Shown here piece by piece: positions 1 to 10,181 of a stretch of DNA of 64,000 nt. The stretch spans positions 1,674,001 through 1,738,000 of the forward strand of contig NZ_CP011789.1 of the NCBI RefSeq assembly GCF_001636055.1, given 5' to 3'. The translations under genes and the position numbers were made by a program. This stretch comes from Pseudomonas putida. Lineage in GTDB: Bacteria > Pseudomonadota > Gammaproteobacteria > Pseudomonadales > Pseudomonadaceae. Under the pieces are notes generated by a model. The model was not told where the DNA came from. It saw only the letters and a program-made list of their open reading frames with translations, and ran no database searches. Each line of letters starts with the position of its first letter. Position 1 is the stretch's first letter.

Positions 1-978
<978 letters not shown>

Positions 979-982
<4 letters not shown>

Positions 983-1938
983 AGGCCTCGCTGGTCGGTG
1001 ACATCGGCGGTACCAACGCCCGCTTTGCCCTGTGGCGTGACAATGACCTGCACGCGGTGCAGGTGCTGGCGACGGCGGACTATTCCAGCCCCGAGCAGGC
1101 TATCGAGGCCTACCTCAAGGACCAGGGCCTCGAACGTGGCGACGTCTCGGACGTGTGCCTGTCGGTGGCCGGCCCTGTCGATGGTGACGAATTTCGCTTC
1201 ACCAACAATCACTGGCGCCTGAGCCGCTCGGCCTTCTGCAAGGTGCTGCAGGTCGAGCGCCTGTCGCTGATCAACGACTTTTCCGCCATGGCGCTGGGCA
1301 TGACCCGCCTCAAGCCTGGCGAGTTCGTCGAGGTGTGCCCCGGTCAGGCGTACGCCGCGCGCCCGGCGCTGGTCATCGGTGCGGGTACCGGCCTTGGCGT
1401 CGGCACCTTGCTCAGCCTCGGTGAGCAGCACTGGATGGCGCTGCCGGGCGAGGGCGGGCATGTCGACCTGCCGGTGGGCAATGCCCGTGAGGCGGCGATC
1501 CACCAGCAGATCCACAGCCAGATCGGCCATGTCAGCGCCGAGACCGTGCTCAGTGGTGGTGGGCTGGTGCGGCTGTACCAGGCGATCTGTGCGCTGGACG
1601 GCGCTACACCCCGTCACAAGACCCCTGCCCAGATCACCGATGCTGCGCTGGGCGGCGAACCGCAGGCCCTGGCGGTGATCGAACAGTTTTCACGCTTTCT
1701 CGGGCGTGTAGCGGGTAACAATGTGCTGACCCTGGGCGCGCGCGGTGGGGTCTATATTGTTGGCGGCGTGGTGCCGCGCTTCGCCGAGCTGTTCCTGCGC
1801 AGCGGGTTCGCGGCAAGCTTTGCCGACAAGGGCTGCATGAGCGGCTACTTCCCGGGTGTGCCGGTGTGGCTTGTGACGGCGGAGTTTTCCGGGTTGCTCG
1901 GAGCCGGTGTGGCCTTGCAGCAGATGCTGGACCACTGA
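979..1938 (+). CDS. glk: Glucokinase
   Basis: Glk phosphorylates cytoplasmic glucose with ATP to glucose-6-phosphate, feeding Zwf, Pgl, Edd and Eda. The 319-residue protein starts with the ROK-unrelated bacterial glucokinase ATP loop [12 protein letters not shown] (residues 7-18). It carries [10 protein letters not shown], the catalytic-Asp region [22 protein letters not shown], and the GEGGHVDLP sugar-binding segment. ATG at 979 is chosen because it overlaps the edd stop by 4 bases and begins exactly at the family N-terminus. The edd-glk-gltR-gltS order is the usual Pseudomonas arrangement. Confidence 0.96.
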
Positions 1939-1952
1939 AGGTCGGTTGTGCT

Positions 1953-2014
1953 GCCATTCGCGGACAAGCCCGTTTCCACAAGGCGCTGTGGGAGCGGGCT
2001 TGCCCGCGAATGGC
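1953..2014. repeat. REP palindrome
   Basis: Two inverted arms (GCCATTCGCGG...CCACA and TGTGGGAGCGGG...GAATGGC) separated by a few bases form the typical Pseudomonas REP hairpin. It lies between glk and gltR and could attenuate or stabilise the upstream transcript. Confidence 0.85.
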
Positions 2015-2079
2015 CTCGACACCGATAGAATGTCGCCACAACAGGCATCAAGACCTGTAACGACCAAAGGGAATTCATT

Positions 2080-2805
2080 GTGAGCACTGCCGGTAAAACC
2101 ATCCTGATGGTCGACGACGATCAGGACATTCGCGAGTTGCTGCAGACCTACCTCAGCCGCTCCGGCCTCCAGGTCCATGCCGAACCCGACGGCCAGGGCT
2201 TTCGCCGCGCGCTGGATGCCGGCAACTACGACCTGGTGATCCTCGACGTGATGCTGCCCGACGAGGACGGCTTCAGCCTGTGCCGCTGGGTGCGCCAGCA
2301 CCCGCGCCAGTCGCGGGTGCCGATCATCATGCTCACCGCCAGCTCCGATGAAGCCGACCGTGTCATCGGCCTGGAACTGGGCGCCGACGATTACCTGGGC
2401 AAACCCTTCAGCCCGCGCGAACTCCAGGCGCGAATCAAGGCCCTGCTGCGTCGCTGCGACTTCACCACAGCCACCCCTGCCAGCGCGGTGCTTACCTTCG
2501 AAGACTGGCGCCTGGATACGGTCAGCCATCGTCTGTTCCACCGCGATGGCGAAGAAGTGATTCTCTCCGGTGCCGACTTCGCCCTGCTCAAGCTGTTTCT
2601 CGACCATCCCCAGCAGATCCTCGACCGCGACACCATTGGCAATGCCACCCGCGGGCGTGAGCCGATGCCGCTGGACCGCATCGTCGACATGGCGGTGAGC
2701 CGCCTGCGCCAGCGCCTGCGTGACACCGACAAGCCGCCCCGGCTGATCCGCACCGTGCGCGGCAGCGGCTACCTGCTTGCCGCGAATGTCAGCTGTGCCG
2801 GCTGA
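2080..2805 (+). CDS. gltR: Response regulator of glucose uptake, OmpR family
   Basis: Probable GltR (GltR-2), the regulator paired with GltS/GtrS that controls the glucose porin and transport genes downstream. The 241-residue protein has an N-terminal receiver domain: the acidic pair DDD near residue 12, the phospho-acceptor Asp in LVILDVMLPDEDG, and the Lys in LGKPFSPREL. A winged-helix DNA-binding domain follows, with the C-terminal RTVRGSGYLL block. The start is GTG, preceded by AAAGGGAA. The gene ends inside the start of the sensor-kinase gene. Confidence 0.92.
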   Translation: MSTAGKTILMVDDDQDIRELLQTYLSRSGLQVHAEPDGQGFRRALDAGNYDLVILDVMLPDEDGFSLCRWVRQHPRQSRVPIIMLTASSDEADRVIGLELGADDYLGKPFSPRELQARIKALLRRCDFTTATPASAVLTFEDWRLDTVSHRLFHRDGEEVILSGADFALLKLFLDHPQQILDRDTIGNATRGREPMPLDRIVDMAVSRLRQRLRDTDKPPRLIRTVRGSGYLLAANVSCAG

Positions 2806-4252
2806 GCAGGCTGCCGAGCGCCGCTGGCGCCTGCTGCCGCGCTCGTTGCTCGGGCGCATGCTGCTGCTCACCTTGCTGGTGGTGCTGATCGCCCAGGGGC
2901 TGTCGAGCGTGATCTGGGTCGCCCAGCTGCGGGCCAGCCAGTTGCAGGGCCTGCGCGCCAGCGCCAGCAGCCTTGCGCACTCGATGAGCGCCAGCGTCAG
3001 CTACTTCCGCTCCCTGCCGGTGGCCTACCGGCCGATGGTGCTCGATCAGCTGCGCAGCATGGGCGGTACGCGCTTTTTCGTCTCGCTCAACGAAAAGCCG
3101 CTGGACATGCCGGTGCTGCCCATCACCCCGCGCAAGCAAGCGGTGATCGAGGTGTTCCAGCAGGTGCTGCACGAACGCCTGGGTCAGCAGATGGAAATCT
3201 CCGTCGAGTTCGTCAGCCCCGACGACCTGCGCATCTTCAACAGCGGCCTGAAGCTCGACGAGCTGCCGCGCTCCTGGGCCCACTACGCGTTGACCCTCGA
3301 ACCGCTCAATCCGCCGGTGCTGGTCACCCAGATCCGCCTGGACGAAGGCGAGTGGCTGTACATCGCCTCGCTGTTGCCCGAGCCCTATACCGGTCTTGAA
3401 CCCGAGCGTCTGCCGCGCCAGCAGATCGGCTTCATCGCCCTGACCACCCTGTTGCTGCTGTTGTTCATCGGCTTGCTGGTGCACTGGCAGAGCTGGCCGC
3501 TCAAGCGCCTGGCGCGGGCAGCGCGGGAGATGTCACTGGGGGCGGACGTGCCGCCGGTGGCCGAAGGTGGCGGCAGCGAGGTGGTCGAGGTAGGGCGCGC
3601 GTTCAATGCCATGCGTGAGCGTATCAGCCGCTACCTGACCGAACGCTCGCAGCTGTTCAGCGCCATCTCCCACGACCTGCGCACGCCGATCACCCGCCTG
3701 CGCCTGCGGGTGGAACTGCTCGAAGACGAGCACCTGCAAGCCAAGTTCAGCCGCGATCTCGACGAGCTGGAGCTGCTGGTCAAGGGCGCTTTGCAGTGCG
3801 TGAAAGATACCGACATCCACGAGAACATCGAACCGATCGACCTCAACCAGGTGCTGGAAATCCTCGCCGAACCCTACCTGCGTGATGGTCGAATCACGGT
3901 CGAAGGACGTGTGCTGGCGCCTTATCCGGGCAAGCCACTGGCCTTGCGGCGCTGCATCGGCAACCTGATCGACAACGCCATCAAGTACGGCGAGCGTGCG
4001 CACCTGCGCATCATCGACAACGCCGAGGCCTTCGTGCTGCAGGTCGACGACCAGGGCCCCGGCGTGCCGGAGCAGCGTCTGGAGCAGGTGTTCGAGCCGC
4101 ATTTCCGCCTGGCGGGGCAGCAGCAGGGGTATGGGCTGGGGCTGGGAATTGCGCGTAACATCGCCCACAGCCATGGCGGGGAGGTGAGTTTGTTGAACCT
4201 GCGTGAGGGTGGGTTAAGAGTGACCTTGTTCCTGCCCCGGAATATCGATTGA
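2786..4252 (+). CDS. gltS: Sensor histidine kinase of the glucose-uptake two-component system
   Basis: Membrane kinase partner of GltR (called GltS or GtrS; in this family the signal is thought to be 2-ketogluconate or 6-phosphogluconate). The order is an N-terminal membrane helix (about residues 23-48), a periplasmic region of about 170 residues, a second membrane helix near IALTTLLLLLFIGLLV, HAMP, an H-box SAISHDLRTPITR, an N-box LIDNAIKYGE and the G-box VDDQGPGVP. ATG 2786 overlaps gltR by 20 bases. GTG 2795 and TTG 2777 are in frame and also possible. Confidence 0.92.
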   Translation: MSAVPAEQAAERRWRLLPRSLLGRMLLLTLLVVLIAQGLSSVIWVAQLRASQLQGLRASASSLAHSMSASVSYFRSLPVAYRPMVLDQLRSMGGTRFFVSLNEKPLDMPVLPITPRKQAVIEVFQQVLHERLGQQMEISVEFVSPDDLRIFNSGLKLDELPRSWAHYALTLEPLNPPVLVTQIRLDEGEWLYIASLLPEPYTGLEPERLPRQQIGFIALTTLLLLLFIGLLVHWQSWPLKRLARAAREMSLGADVPPVAEGGGSEVVEVGRAFNAMRERISRYLTERSQLFSAISHDLRTPITRLRLRVELLEDEHLQAKFSRDLDELELLVKGALQCVKDTDIHENIEPIDLNQVLEILAEPYLRDGRITVEGRVLAPYPGKPLALRRCIGNLIDNAIKYGERAHLRIIDNAEAFVLQVDDQGPGVPEQRLEQVFEPHFRLAGQQQGYGLGLGIARNIAHSHGGEVSLLNLREGGLRVTLFLPRNID

Positions 4253-4256
4253 TAGG

Positions 4257-4327
4257 GCCGGCCCTATCGCGGGACAAGCCCGCTCCCACAGGTACCTGTA
4301 GGAGCGGGCTTGTCCCGCGATGAGGCC
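4257..4327. repeat. REP palindrome
   Basis: Inverted arms CTATCGCGGGACAAGCCCGC and its near-perfect complement, separated by about 10 bases, lie directly after the gltS stop. The same element recurs at 7105, 18571, 26185, 31420 and 55380. The rest of the 197-bp gap to the next gene shows no recognisable gene. Confidence 0.85.
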
Positions 4328-4449
4328 ACTGAAATTGTCACGGGACGGTGACATTCACACAGGCCTTCGTGACATGCCCGCCGGGACGGCTGGCTAGAAT
4401 TCGCTGACGACAGGCACCCGGCCTGTCCCTGGCAAGGATTGAGCAGGTG

Positions 4450-5703
4450 ATGGACAGCGTCGATTTCCCTTTCTGCAGTTGGCTCGACTCCCCGGTTCAC
4501 AACGCCTGGCTGGTCGCCGAGGGCCAGCGCCTGGTGACCTTCGCCAAGGCCTCGCGCCTGCCTGGCGGTTTTGGCAGCCTCGATGCCCAGGGCCGACTGC
4601 CCGACGGCGCAATCGCCGAAACCCTGCACACTGCGCGCATGACCCATTGCTTCGCCATGGCGCATGTGCAGGGCATCCCTGGCTGCCTGCCGCTGGTGGA
4701 GCACGGTGTCGCGGCACTGCTCGCAGGGCCGCTGCGCGATGCGCGGGATGATGGCTGGTTCGCCCGCGCCGATGGCGAGGGCGATACCGGCAAGACCGCC
4801 TACCTGCATGCCTTCGTCGCCTTGGCCGCCAGTTCCGCGGTGGTCGCCGGCGCACCTGGCGCCGAGCAATTGCTCGGGGCGGCCGTCGCGGTCATCGAGA
4901 CGCGTTTCTGGAGCGAGGAAGAGGGCGCCCTGCGCGAGTCCTTCGCCCATGACTGGACGCAGCCGGAAGCCTACCGTGGCGCCAATAGCAACATGCACGC
5001 GACCGAGGCCTTCCTCGCCCTGGCCGATGTCACCGGCCACACGCACTGGCTCGACCGCGCCCTGCGCATCGTCGAGCGGATCATCCATACCCATGCCGCG
5101 GCTAACGGCTTCGGTGTCATCGAGCATTTCGACGTGCAGTGGCAGGCACTGCACGACTACAACCACGACAACCCCACCGACGGCTTTCGCCCCTACGGCA
5201 CCACACCCGGTCATGCCTTCGAGTGGGCACGCCTGGTTCTGCACCTGGAGGCCGCGCGCCAGCGTGCCGGCCTGCCCGCCCCGCAGTGGCTGCTGGACCA
5301 TGCGCGCGGGCTGTTCGCCAATGCCTGTCGTCACGCCTGGCACGCCGATGGTGCGCCGGGCATCGTCTACACCCTCGATTGGCAGAACCGGCCAGTAGTG
5401 CGGGCGCGTTTGCACTGGACCCACGCCGAAGCCTGTGCGACGGCTGCAGCGTTGTTGCGTCGTACCGGGGAAGGTGAATACGAGCAGTGGTACCGGCGTT
5501 TCTGGGACTTCATCGACAGCCATTTCATCGATCGCGTCCACGGCAGCTGGCACCATGAGCTGGACCCGCAGAACCGCCCTGGCGCAAGCATCTGGGGCGG
5601 CAAGCCCGATCTTTACCACGCCTACCAGGCGGTGCTCCTGCCGCGCCTGCCGTTGGCACCCAGCCTGGCCACTGCGCTGGCCCTGGGCAATGTAACCAAG
5701 TGA
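4450..5703 (+). CDS. AGE-family sugar isomerase/epimerase (probable mannose isomerase type)
   Basis: The 417-residue protein belongs to the N-acylglucosamine 2-epimerase superfamily, which folds as an (alpha/alpha)6 barrel and interconverts aldoses and ketoses or C2 epimers. Family features are TARMTHCFAMA near residue 60, the central TTPGHAFEWARLVL block with a catalytic His, HWTHAEA, and the C-terminal WHHELD. These match the YihS/mannose-isomerase branch better than the GlcNAc epimerase branch. Its place between gltS and gtsA suggests it feeds hexoses such as mannose into the glucose route. ATG 4450 has AAGGA upstream; GTG 4447 is the alternative. The exact substrate cannot be read from sequence. 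Confidence 0.85.
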   Translation: MDSVDFPFCSWLDSPVHNAWLVAEGQRLVTFAKASRLPGGFGSLDAQGRLPDGAIAETLHTARMTHCFAMAHVQGIPGCLPLVEHGVAALLAGPLRDARDDGWFARADGEGDTGKTAYLHAFVALAASSAVVAGAPGAEQLLGAAVAVIETRFWSEEEGALRESFAHDWTQPEAYRGANSNMHATEAFLALADVTGHTHWLDRALRIVERIIHTHAAANGFGVIEHFDVQWQALHDYNHDNPTDGFRPYGTTPGHAFEWARLVLHLEAARQRAGLPAPQWLLDHARGLFANACRHAWHADGAPGIVYTLDWQNRPVVRARLHWTHAEACATAAALLRRTGEGEYEQWYRRFWDFIDSHFIDRVHGSWHHELDPQNRPGASIWGGKPDLYHAYQAVLLPRLPLAPSLATALALGNVTK

Positions 5704-5789
5704 TGACATTCGCGCATCGCTTCGTTACCTGCCCTGGTCTGCGCGCTCATTAGACTCCATGCAACGCAAGCGAACGACTTGCACCGCAT

Positions 5790-5800
5790 AACAACAAGAA
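5790..5800 (+). promoter_or_regulatory. Candidate Crc/Hfq A-rich motif before gtsA
   Basis: AACAACAAGAA overlaps the ribosome binding region of gtsA and matches the AAnAAnAA catabolite-repression motif bound by Hfq with Crc in Pseudomonas. The same motif precedes oprB (10159) and the mutarotase gene (11622). It would mediate translational repression when preferred carbon sources are present. Confidence 0.55.
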
Positions 5801-5810
5801 AGGTATACCG

Positions 5811-7097
5811 ATGAATTCCACTCTGCGCCTCGCCGCCGCTATTTCCCTCGCCTCGCTCATGCCCCTCAGCGCCTTCGCCGCCGAATCCAAAGGCAGCGTC
5901 GAGGTGGTGCACTGGTGGACCTCCGGCGGCGAGAAAGCTGCCGTCGACGTCCTCAAGGCCCAGGTCGAGAAAGACGGCTTCACCTGGAAGGACGGCGCTG
6001 TGGCCGGTGGCGGTGGTTCCACCGCGATGACCGTGCTCAAGAGCCGCGCCGTCGCCGGCAACCCGCCAGGCGTCGCCCAGATCAAGGGCCCCGATATCCA
6101 GGACTGGGCCGCCACCGGCCTGCTCGACAGCGATGTGCTCAAGGACGTCGCCAAGCAGGAGAAGTGGGACAGCCTGCTCGACAAGAAAGTCGCCGACACC
6201 GTCAAGTACGAAGGTGACTACGTCGCCGTGCCGGTGAACATCCACCGCATCAACTGGCTGTGGATCAACCCCGAGGTGTTCAAGAAGGCCGGCATCGACA
6301 AGGCGCCGACCACCCTCGACGAATTCTACGCCGCAGCCGACAAGCTCAAGGCCGCAGGCTTCATTCCCCTGGCCCACGGTGGCCAGCCATGGCAGGACAG
6401 CACCGTGTTCGAGAACGTGGTGCTCGCGGTGATGGGGGTGGAGGGCTACAAGAAGGCCCTGGTCGACCTCGACGAAAAAGCCCTGACCGGCCCGGAGATG
6501 GTCAAGGCGCTGACCGAGCTGAAGAAGGTCGCCACCTACATGGACCCTGACGGCAAGGGCCAGGACTGGAACCTTGAGGCCGCGAAGGTCATCAACGGCA
6601 AGGCCGGCATGCAGATCATGGGCGACTGGGCCAAGAGCGAGTGGACCCTGGCCAAGAAGACCGCGGGCAAGGACTACCAGTGCGTACCCTTCCCCGGCAC
6701 CGAAAAGGGCTTCTTGTACAACATCGACTCGCTGGCGGTGTTCAAGCAGAAGAACGAAGGCACCACTGCAGGTCAGCAGGACATCGCCAAGCGTGTGCTG
6801 GGTGAAGACTTCCAGAAGACCTTCAGCATCAACAAGGGCTCGATCCCGGTGCGCAACGACATGCTGGCCGACATGAGCAAGTATGGCTTCGACAGTTGCG
6901 CCCAGACCGCTGCCAAGGACTTCCTGGCCGACGCCAAGTCGGGTGGACTGCAACCGAGCATGGCGCACAACATGGCGACCACGCTCGCCGTGCAGGGGGC
7001 GTTCTTCGATGTGGTGACCAACTACATCAACGATCCGAAGGCCGATCCGGCCGATGCGGCGAAGAAGCTCAACGCAGCGGTCAAGGCTGCCCAATAA
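5811..7097 (+). CDS. gtsA: Glucose/mannose ABC transporter periplasmic binding protein
   Basis: Periplasmic receptor that delivers glucose to GtsBC. The 428-residue protein starts with a Sec signal peptide ([16 protein letters not shown], cleavage after AFA near residue 23). It then shows the family-1 sugar-binding fold of the GtsA/MalE class: [11 protein letters not shown], the [15 protein letters not shown] loop and [11 protein letters not shown]. It heads the gtsABCD-oprB block and has an AAAGG ribosome site about 9 bases upstream. A REP palindrome separates it from gtsB and could protect the upstream message, allowing excess receptor. Confidence 0.95.
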   Translation: MNSTLRLAAAISLASLMPLSAFAAESKGSVEVVHWWTSGGEKAAVDVLKAQVEKDGFTWKDGAVAGGGGSTAMTVLKSRAVAGNPPGVAQIKGPDIQDWAATGLLDSDVLKDVAKQEKWDSLLDKKVADTVKYEGDYVAVPVNIHRINWLWINPEVFKKAGIDKAPTTLDEFYAAADKLKAAGFIPLAHGGQPWQDSTVFENVVLAVMGVEGYKKALVDLDEKALTGPEMVKALTELKKVATYMDPDGKGQDWNLEAAKVINGKAGMQIMGDWAKSEWTLAKKTAGKDYQCVPFPGTEKGFLYNIDSLAVFKQKNEGTTAGQQDIAKRVLGEDFQKTFSINKGSIPVRNDMLADMSKYGFDSCAQTAAKDFLADAKSGGLQPSMAHNMATTLAVQGAFFDVVTNYINDPKADPADAAKKLNAAVKAAQ

Positions 7098-7104
7098 CGG
7101 CCCA

Positions 7105-7196
7105 ATCGCGGGACAAGCCCGCTCCCACAGGTTTGGCGCCATGCGCCGAACCTGTGGGTGGGCCAGGTCTTTGTGGGAGCGGGCTTGTCCCGCGAT
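7105..7196. repeat. REP pair between gtsA and gtsB
   Basis: Arms ATCGCGGGACAAGCCCGCTC and the inverted copy ending at CCCGCGAT are separated by about 40 bases. A REP pair inside a transporter operon after the binding-protein gene is a common way to set unequal expression. Confidence 0.85.
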
Positions 7197-7235
7197 GCGG
7201 TGCGCAGCACCGCCCTCGTTCCGGTATCTGAAATC

Positions 7236-8147
7236 ATGACTACGACCACCGCCCAACTGCGGGCCTCACCCCTGGACGCGCTCCAGCGCTGGCTACCGAA
7301 ACTGGTACTGGCGCCGAGCATGTTCATCGTGCTGGTGGGCTTCTACGGCTATATCCTCTGGACCTTCGTCCTGTCGTTCACCACCTCGACCTTCCTGCCC
7401 ACCTACAAATGGGCGGGCCTGGCCCAGTACGCGCGGCTGTTCGACAACGATCGCTGGTGGGTGGCGAGCAAGAACCTGCTGGTCTTTGGCGGGATGTTCA
7501 TCGGCATCACCCTGGTGATCGGCGTGCTGCTGGCGGTGTTCCTCGACCAGCGCATCCGCCGCGAAGGGGTGATCCGCACCATCTACCTGTACCCCATGGC
7601 ACTGTCGATGATCGTGACCGGTACCGCCTGGAAGTGGCTGCTCAACCCCGGCATGGGCCTGGACAAGCTGCTGCGCGACTGGGGCTGGGAGGGTTTTCGT
7701 CTCGACTGGCTGATCGATCCGGACCGGGTCGTCTACTGCCTGGTGATCGCCGCCGTGTGGCAGGCCTCGGGCTTCATCATGGCGATGTTCCTTGCCGGGC
7801 TGCGCGGTGTCGACCAGTCGATCATCCGTGCTGCGCAAATCGACGGCGCGAGCATGCCGCGCATCTACTGGACCGTGGTGCTGCCAAGCCTGCGCCCGGT
7901 GTTCTTCAGCTCGCTGATGATCCTCTCGCACATCGCCATCAAGAGCTTCGACCTGGTGGCCGCGATGACCGCCGGCGGCCCTGGCTATTCCTCGGACCTG
8001 CCAGCGATGTTCATGTATTCGTTCACCTTCAGCCGCGGGCAGATGGGCATGGGTTCTGCCAGCGCGATCCTGATGCTCGGCGCGATCCTCGCGATCCTCG
8101 TGCCTTACCTTTATTCCGAGCTGAGGACCAAACGCAATGACCACTAA
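7236..8147 (+). CDS. gtsB: Glucose/mannose ABC transporter permease
   Basis: Inner-membrane permease of the MalF/UgpA class, paired with GtsC. The 303-residue protein has about six membrane segments, beginning with LAPSMFIVLVGFYGYILWT. The EAA loop that contacts the ATPase is RAAQIDGASMPRIYW. ATG 7236 is chosen: longer in-frame extensions would be translated from the REP palindrome. The 3' end overlaps gtsC by 11 bases. Confidence 0.95.
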   Translation: MTTTTAQLRASPLDALQRWLPKLVLAPSMFIVLVGFYGYILWTFVLSFTTSTFLPTYKWAGLAQYARLFDNDRWWVASKNLLVFGGMFIGITLVIGVLLAVFLDQRIRREGVIRTIYLYPMALSMIVTGTAWKWLLNPGMGLDKLLRDWGWEGFRLDWLIDPDRVVYCLVIAAVWQASGFIMAMFLAGLRGVDQSIIRAAQIDGASMPRIYWTVVLPSLRPVFFSSLMILSHIAIKSFDLVAAMTAGGPGYSSDLPAMFMYSFTFSRGQMGMGSASAILMLGAILAILVPYLYSELRTKRNDH

Positions 8148-8982
8148 CCTCGACAAACCGGCCCTCAGCCTGGGCCGCATCGCCATCCACGCGGTGCTGC
8201 TGCTCGCCGTGCTGCTCTACCTGGTGCCGCTGGTAGTGATGCTGCTGACCAGCTTCAAGACCCCGGAAGACATCAGCACCGGCAACCTGTTGAGCTGGCC
8301 CGAGCTGTTCACCACGATTGGCTGGGTCAAGGCCTGGGCCACGGTCAGCGGCTACTTCTGGAACTCGATCCTGATCACCGTCCCGGCGGTGCTGATCTCC
8401 ACGGCCATCGGCGCGCTGAACGGCTACGTGCTGTCGATGTGGCGCTTCCGTGGCTCGCAACTGTTCTTCGGTCTGCTGCTGTTCGGCTGCTTCCTGCCCT
8501 TCCAGACCGTGCTGCTGCCGGCTTCGTTCACTCTCGGCAAGCTGGGACTTGCCAGCACCACCTCGGGGCTGGTGCTGGTGCACGTGGTCTATGGTCTGGC
8601 CTTCACCACGCTGTTCTTCCGCAACTACTACGTGAGCATTCCCGAGGCACTGGTCAAGGCTGCACGCCTGGATGGTGCCGGGTTCTTCACCATCTTTCGC
8701 CGCATCATCCTGCCGATGTCGACGCCGATCATCATGGTCTGTCTGATCTGGCAGTTCACCCAGATCTGGAACGACTTCCTGTTCGGCGTGGTGTTCTCCA
8801 GCGGCGATTCGCAACCGATCACCGTGGCCCTGAACAACCTGGTCAACACCAGCACCGGTGCCAAGGAATACAACGTCGACATGGCCGCGGCAATGATCGC
8901 CGCACTGCCAACCCTGCTGGTCTATGTGGTCGCAGGCAAGTATTTCGTGCGTGGGCTGACCGCCGGCGCAGTCAAGGGGTAA
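8137..8982 (+). CDS. gtsC: Glucose/mannose ABC transporter permease
   Basis: Second permease (MalG class), 281 residues with about six membrane helices. The EAA motif is EALVKAARLDGAGFFTIFRRI. It forms the membrane channel with GtsB. Its start overlaps the gtsB end and its stop lies 3 bases before gtsD, showing tight translational coupling. Confidence 0.95.
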   Translation: MTTNLDKPALSLGRIAIHAVLLLAVLLYLVPLVVMLLTSFKTPEDISTGNLLSWPELFTTIGWVKAWATVSGYFWNSILITVPAVLISTAIGALNGYVLSMWRFRGSQLFFGLLLFGCFLPFQTVLLPASFTLGKLGLASTTSGLVLVHVVYGLAFTTLFFRNYYVSIPEALVKAARLDGAGFFTIFRRIILPMSTPIIMVCLIWQFTQIWNDFLFGVVFSSGDSQPITVALNNLVNTSTGAKEYNVDMAAAMIAALPTLLVYVVAGKYFVRGLTAGAVKG

Positions 8983-8985
8983 GTC

Positions 8986-10140
8986 ATGGCAACGCTCGAA
9001 CTTCGCAATGTAAACAAGACCTACGGCACCGGCCTGCCGGACACCCTCAAGGATATCCAGCTGGCCATCAAGGATGGCGAGTTCCTGATCCTGGTCGGCC
9101 CTTCCGGCTGCGGCAAGTCCACCTTGATGAACTGCATCGCCGGCCTCGAGAACATCACCGGTGGGGCGATCCTGATCGATGACCAGGACGTCTCCGGCAT
9201 GAGCCCGAAGGACCGTGACATCGCCATGGTGTTCCAGTCCTACGCGCTGTACCCGACCATGAGCGTGCGCGAGAACATCGAGTTCGGCCTGAAGATCCGC
9301 AAGATGCCGCAGTCGGCGATCGACGAAGAAGTCGCGCGGGTAGCCAAGCTGCTGCAGATCGAGCACCTGCTCAATCGCAAGCCTGGCCAGCTCTCCGGTG
9401 GCCAGCAACAGCGCGTGGCCATGGGCCGGGCGCTGGCGCGCAGGCCGAAGATCTACCTGTTCGACGAGCCGTTGTCGAACCTCGACGCCAAGCTGCGGGT
9501 CGAGATGCGCACCGAAATGAAATTGATGCACCAGCGTCTGAAAACCACCACGGTGTACGTAACCCACGACCAGATCGAGGCCATGACCCTGGGTGACAAG
9601 GTCGCGGTGATGAAGGACGGCATCATCCAGCAGTTCGGTACGCCCCAGCAGATCTACAACGACCCGGCCAACCTGTTCGTCGCCAGCTTCATCGGTTCGC
9701 CACCGATGAACTTCATCCCGGTGCGCATCAGCAAGCAGGACGGGCGCTTGTTCGCCCTGCTCGACAGCGGCCAGGCCCGCTGCGAACTGCCCCTGGGCGC
9801 TGCCAGCGAAGCGCTGGACGGCCGTGAAGTGATCCTCGGCGTGCGCCCCGAACAGATCGCACTCGGGAGCGCCGAAGGCAACGGCTTGCCCGCGGTGCGT
9901 GCAGAAGTGCAGGTCCTGGAACCTACCGGGCCGGACCTGCTGGTGTTCGTCACCCTCAACCAGACCAAGGTCTGCTGCCGGTTGGCGCCGGACGTCGCCT
10001 GCAATGTCGGTGACAGCCTCAACCTGCAGTTCGATCCGGCGCGGGTCCTGCTGTTCGACGCGAGCAGCGGCGAACGCCTGGACCTGCCTGCAGCGGACGC
10101 TCCAGCCAAGGACAACGTGACACGTATCAAGGGACGTTGA
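8986..10140 (+). CDS. gtsD: Glucose/mannose ABC transporter ATPase
   Basis: Cytoplasmic ATPase energising GtsBC, 384 residues. Walker A is GPSGCGKST (38-46), the Q-loop [10 protein letters not shown], the signature LSGGQQQR near 135, Walker [13 protein letters not shown], and the switch His in [13 protein letters not shown]-terminal MalK/UgpC-type TOBE domain of about 140 residues follows. It ends 41 bases before oprB. Confidence 0.96.
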   Translation: MATLELRNVNKTYGTGLPDTLKDIQLAIKDGEFLILVGPSGCGKSTLMNCIAGLENITGGAILIDDQDVSGMSPKDRDIAMVFQSYALYPTMSVRENIEFGLKIRKMPQSAIDEEVARVAKLLQIEHLLNRKPGQLSGGQQQRVAMGRALARRPKIYLFDEPLSNLDAKLRVEMRTEMKLMHQRLKTTTVYVTHDQIEAMTLGDKVAVMKDGIIQQFGTPQQIYNDPANLFVASFIGSPPMNFIPVRISKQDGRLFALLDSGQARCELPLGAASEALDGREVILGVRPEQIALGSAEGNGLPAVRAEVQVLEPTGPDLLVFVTLNQTKVCCRLAPDVACNVGDSLNLQFDPARVLLFDASSGERLDLPAADAPAKDNVTRIKGR

Positions 10141-10158
10141 AGCAAGCAAACCATCGAT

Positions 10159-10166
10159 AACAAGAA
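10159..10166 (+). promoter_or_regulatory. Candidate Crc/Hfq motif before oprB
   Basis: AACAAGAA fits AAnAAnAA and lies directly 5' of the strong AAGAGGAAA ribosome site of oprB, 16 bases from the start codon. Confidence 0.45.
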
Positions 10167-10181
10167 AAGAGGAAACAAGGG